NCBI GenBank assembly: GCA_965228625.1
Contig: OZ245829.1
Span: 3,534,001-3,598,000 of the forward strand
DNA: 64,000 nucleotides
Origin: UBA2767 sp965228625
GTDB taxonomy: Bacteria; Pseudomonadota; Alphaproteobacteria; Rhizobiales; Methyloligellaceae
Direction: 5' to 3'
The notes under the pieces were generated by a model that was not told where the DNA came from, did no database searches, and saw nothing but the letters and a program-made list of their open reading frames with translations. The translations under genes and the position numbers were made by a program. Of this stretch, positions 61,774 through 64,000 are shown piece after piece. Within the stretch, counting starts at the first letter, position 1, and every line of letters starts with the position of its first letter.

Positions 61774-62360
61774 CTATTTCCTCCCATTTCACACAAAACG
61801 AACTCCACTGCGCGGTCCGGGAGACAGTTCCCGGGCGCAGGAGCGAAAGACAAAGGCCAAACCATTATATCCCCGTCGCAATGCGAGGTTAGCTTGTGCA
61901 CAATGGCCACATGCTATGTCATCCTATCCTGCCTACCCGCGCAACTAAAATGTTCGATAGCTTTGGGAACATCACTTTATAGCGATTTTGGTGTCTGAAC
62001 GGCAGGGTCAGCGCCCACCGTAAGTTCCGGCAATACCGAGCATATTGCGCGGCCGCGGCAAGCCGATCCGCAACGCCCGGGCCGGACGGGCCGAGGGATT
62101 CGCCGGGGTGCCGTTGTGACCCGCATATGCCGGCAAATTCTGTGGCCAAAATCCCACACTTCGTTCACAAAGTCTCAATTTCGCAAGCCTAAAGTCGCAT
62201 TGTGATTGGCAGGCTCTTGAACAGCCAGCGGGGCCTCTCCAATATTCGTTAAGAGAGAGTTTTGCCTCCACAGCGTGTCGAGCGGCGCCGACAGCCACCG
62301 GCACGCGTTTTTGTCCGAAGTCCAGCGGACAGAGAACCGTGTGAGCGAGGAAATTTGACC
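61774..62360. other. 587-bp divergent intergenic region
   Basis: No gene is supported. It lies between the divergent TRAP operon and L,D-transpeptidase gene. On the minus strand a perfect TATAAT sits at 61869-61864, about 90 bp before the TRAP binding-protein ATG, preceded by only a weak -35. A GGGAGGA ribosome site lies next to that ATG. The rest (about 61900-62340) is of mixed composition with no recognised motif. Confidence 0.55.
61864..61869 (-). promoter_or_regulatory. Candidate -10 box of the TRAP operon
   Basis: TATAAT on the minus strand, about 90 bp upstream of the DctP start, in the only AT-rich patch of the proximal leader. No good -35 hexamer lies at 16-18 bp, so an activator would be expected if this is the promoter. 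Confidence 0.4.
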
Positions 62361-62912
62361 ATGGCAATGCGATCCGCGACTGGGGCTGCATTGGCTGTTC
62401 TGTCCGGTGCACTCCTGTTGGGCGCATCACAGAGCGGCCACGCTAAGGAAATCGTCGCGCTGGAATCCGCAAAATACCCGATCGGATCAATCGTCATCGA
62501 TACCGCCGGACGCCGGCTCTATTACAGCCTCGGCAACGGTCAGGCGATCAGGTACAGGGTTGCGGTTGGAAAGCCGCGGTTCCAGTGGTTCGGGAAGACC
62601 TTCGTCGAGAAGAAGAAAAAGGACCCGGGGTGGTATCCGACCTTGCGCATGCGCCGCGCCGGAGCGCCGCGCTACGTGCCGCCGGGACCGCGCAACCCGC
62701 TCGGCGTCAGGGCGATTTACCTGGGATGGTCCGAGTACCGCATCCACGGCACCAATGCGCCGTCATCGATCGGACGCGCCGCTTCCAGCGGATGCATCAG
62801 GATGCTGAACGAGGACGTGAAGGACTTGTACGAGCGGGTTCACATCGGGGCGCCTGTATACGTCATCCGCAAGATGGAAAGTGTCAGAGTCGAAAGATCA
62901 GATGGGGTGTGA
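62361..62912 (+). CDS. Periplasmic L,D-transpeptidase (YkuD), first of a tandem pair
   Basis: A 183-residue cell-wall enzyme that makes 3-3 peptidoglycan crosslinks or anchors proteins to the wall. The signal peptide is RSATGAALAVLSGALLLGASQSGHA. The YkuD domain (about 45-175) has PIGSIVIDTAGRRLYYSLGNGQAIRYRVAVGK near the start and the catalytic motif RIHGTNAPSSIGRAASSGCIRM with the His and the Cys nucleophile. ATG at 62361 or 62367. It ends one base before the second copy. Confidence 0.92.
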   Translation: MAMRSATGAALAVLSGALLLGASQSGHAKEIVALESAKYPIGSIVIDTAGRRLYYSLGNGQAIRYRVAVGKPRFQWFGKTFVEKKKKDPGWYPTLRMRRAGAPRYVPPGPRNPLGVRAIYLGWSEYRIHGTNAPSSIGRAASSGCIRMLNEDVKDLYERVHIGAPVYVIRKMESVRVERSDGV

Positions 62913-62913
62913 C

Positions 62914-63507
62914 ATGAAAAAGACGGGAATTCTCAAATTTGGCCTGTTTGCGCTGGCGGTGGCCGGCATGGTCACCGCCATGGCGCCGCAAAAGGCCGCG
63001 GCACAGGGCATTTTTTCATCAATTTTCAGCGGCGGCGGTGGCGGCTGGCAGAGCGGACGCCAGGTGGTTCCGTTCACGACGCGTTATGGTGTGCGCGTCA
63101 TTGTCGTCAGCCTCGGTGACCGGCGCCTCTACTACGTGCACAAGAAGGGGGCTGCGATCAGCTACCCGATCGGCGTGCCGACCGGCCGGGCCATGTGGAC
63201 CGGCGTTCAGCGCGTGAGCCAGAAGCGCGTCAATCCGCCGTGGACACCGACCGCGCAGATGCGCCGGGAAAACCCGAAACTTCCCGCGCATGTGAGAGGC
63301 GGCGACCCACGCAACCCGCTCGGCGTGCGCGCCCTCTATCTCGGCAGCACGCTGTACCGCATCCACGGGACCGATGCCCCATGGACGGTGGGCCGGAACG
63401 TCTCGCGCGGCTGCATCCGGCTGTACAACAGCGACATCATCGACCTCTACAACCGGACACGGGTCGGTACCAAGGTGATCGTCACGAACAGACGCGTCAG
63501 GGGCTGA
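62914..63507 (+). CDS. Periplasmic L,D-transpeptidase (YkuD), second of a tandem pair
   Basis: A 197-residue YkuD protein, paralogous to the preceding gene. The signal is KTGILKFGLFALAVAGMVTAMAPQKAAA, then a Gly/Ser-rich linker (SSIFSGGGGGWQSGRQ). The domain carries VIVVSLGDRRLYYVHKKGAAISYPIGVP and the catalytic motif RIHGTDAPWTVGRNVSRGCIRLYNSD. The extra Gly-rich linker distinguishes it from copy one. A strong terminator follows 35 bp downstream. Confidence 0.92.
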   Translation: MKKTGILKFGLFALAVAGMVTAMAPQKAAAQGIFSSIFSGGGGGWQSGRQVVPFTTRYGVRVIVVSLGDRRLYYVHKKGAAISYPIGVPTGRAMWTGVQRVSQKRVNPPWTPTAQMRRENPKLPAHVRGGDPRNPLGVRALYLGSTLYRIHGTDAPWTVGRNVSRGCIRLYNSDIIDLYNRTRVGTKVIVTNRRVRG

Positions 63508-63542
63508 CACACCGCGCCGGATCAGATCTTTCGATTTGTGGA

Positions 63543-63578
63543 CCGGGCAATTTCTGTGAGGAATTGCCCGGTTTTTTC
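63543..63578 (+). terminator. Rho-independent terminator after the L,D-transpeptidase pair
   Basis: CCGGGCAATT (63543-63552) pairs perfectly with AATTGCCCGG (63562-63571), extendable by two inner pairs, and is followed immediately by six T (63572-63577). It separates the L,D-transpeptidase genes from the DUF1007 gene. Confidence 0.9.
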
Positions 63579-63712
63579 TGCGTCGGCAGGAAATTTACGC
63601 TAAGGATTCTTTGACAGAATGATGCCGTGATTGGGTGGCACAACTACGTCGTCCTTTGCGGGCCAAAAACAAGAAGAAGCCCGCGAACGCACACATTGTT
63701 GACGGAACCGCG

Positions 63713-64000
63713 ATGAAAAAGATTCTCGGACTTGCCGCTGCGGCGCTGGTGATCTGTGCGACGCCCTTTGCTGCGCATGCCCATCCCCATGTCTGGGTCT
63801 CGACGAAAACAGAAGTTGTTCATGATGCGCAGGGCCGCATCGCCGGATTTCGGCATCACTGGACATTCGACGAGGTCTTCAGCACCTACGCGGCACAGGG
63901 CATGGACAAGAACGGCGACGGCAAATTCGACCGTGCCGAGCTCGCGGCACTGGCCAAGGTCAACATCACGTCGCTGTCCGAGTTCGATTTCTTCACCTTC
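63713..64000 (+). CDS. DUF1007 family exported protein (3' end beyond the window)
   Basis: The first 96 codons are present. The signal peptide is KKILGLAAAALVICATPFAAHA, after which HPHVWVSTKTEVVHDAQGRIAGFRHHWTFDEVFSTYAAQGMDKNGDGKFDRAELAALAKVN matches the start of DUF1007 proteins, with the His-Pro-His-Val-Trp motif and a calcium-loop-like DKNGDGKFDRAE. DUF1007 proteins are usually encoded with nickel/cobalt or zinc permeases of the HoxN/RcnA type, which would be expected just past 64000. The gene runs off the window end. Confidence 0.88.
   Translation, partial: MKKILGLAAAALVICATPFAAHAHPHVWVSTKTEVVHDAQGRIAGFRHHWTFDEVFSTYAAQGMDKNGDGKFDRAELAALAKVNITSLSEFDFFTF

Noticed and set aside
1..64000. 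tRNA, rRNA, CRISPR array, insertion sequences, prophage or integrase genes
   Set aside because: Looked for through cloverleaf-like ends, spaced short repeats and transposase/integrase motifs; nothing convincing was found by eye.

Overview
The window is chromosomal DNA of a high-GC alphaproteobacterium. The case rests on gene content: a gcl-hyi-glxR glyoxylate module, a thiOSGE thiamine operon, PCu(A)C next to a DUF2946-like protein, paired periplasmic YkuD L,D-transpeptidases, TRAP and Opp/Dpp-type uptake systems, and IclR regulators. I cannot fix the order from sequence alone; Hyphomicrobiales or Rhodospirillales are likely. No rRNA, tRNA, CRISPR array, insertion sequence or phage gene was recognised.

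Layout. (1) 7-23163 is a large block for uptake and hydrolysis of peptide, N-acyl or amide compounds. It holds four M20 amidohydrolases, a Nu-like GST, a CocE/NonD hydrolase, a DMT exporter, an IclR regulator, a complete Opp/Dpp ABC transporter, two tandem amidases, two gamma-glutamyltransferase-family enzymes and an M81 (MlrC-like) metallopeptidase. Several enzymes occur as adjacent paralogous pairs joined by ATGA overlaps. (2) 23176-30154 is a probable two-gene operon: a 1546-residue secreted protein (FecR domain, cadherin-like repeats, VWA, RTX) followed by a CHASE2 adenylate cyclase. (3) 30297-33602 holds a GST, an SDR, an FAH-family enzyme and an IclR regulator. This regulator diverges from (4) 33885-37736, gcl-hyi-glxR, which converts glyoxylate to glycerate. 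A 15-bp IclR-like palindrome lies in the divergent promoter region. (5) 37771-42697 holds a GGDEF protein, a D-threonine/3-hydroxyaspartate aldolase-like PLP enzyme that would yield glycine plus glyoxylate or an aldehyde, and a divergent TauE-aconitase X operon. (6) 42703-46302 holds small proteins, a copper-delivery pair, a methyltransferase and a SnoaL-like protein. (7) 46363-48944 is thiE, thiG, thiS and thiO.

(8) 49005-51295 is an AT-rich, partly decayed insert. It contains the eroded 3' end of a third gamma-glutamyltransferase gene, an orphan lipoprotein and a frameshifted secreted-protein gene. (9) 51349-53075 encodes an Aer-like receptor split into a soluble MCP and a PAS protein. (10) 53338-57864 holds a periplasmic DUF255-DsbD-like fusion, a cupin, a small membrane protein and a third amidase. 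(11) 57854-61773 is a TRAP transporter whose gene order is SBP, small permease, large permease, then the amidase, suggesting uptake of an amide-type substrate. (12) 62361-64000 holds two tandem L,D-transpeptidases, a strong terminator and a DUF1007 gene cut by the window end.

A plausible common theme for (1), (4), (5) and (11) is scavenging of organic nitrogen, with carbon skeletons passing through glycine and glyoxylate into glycerate. That link is inferred from proximity and enzyme families, not shown directly.
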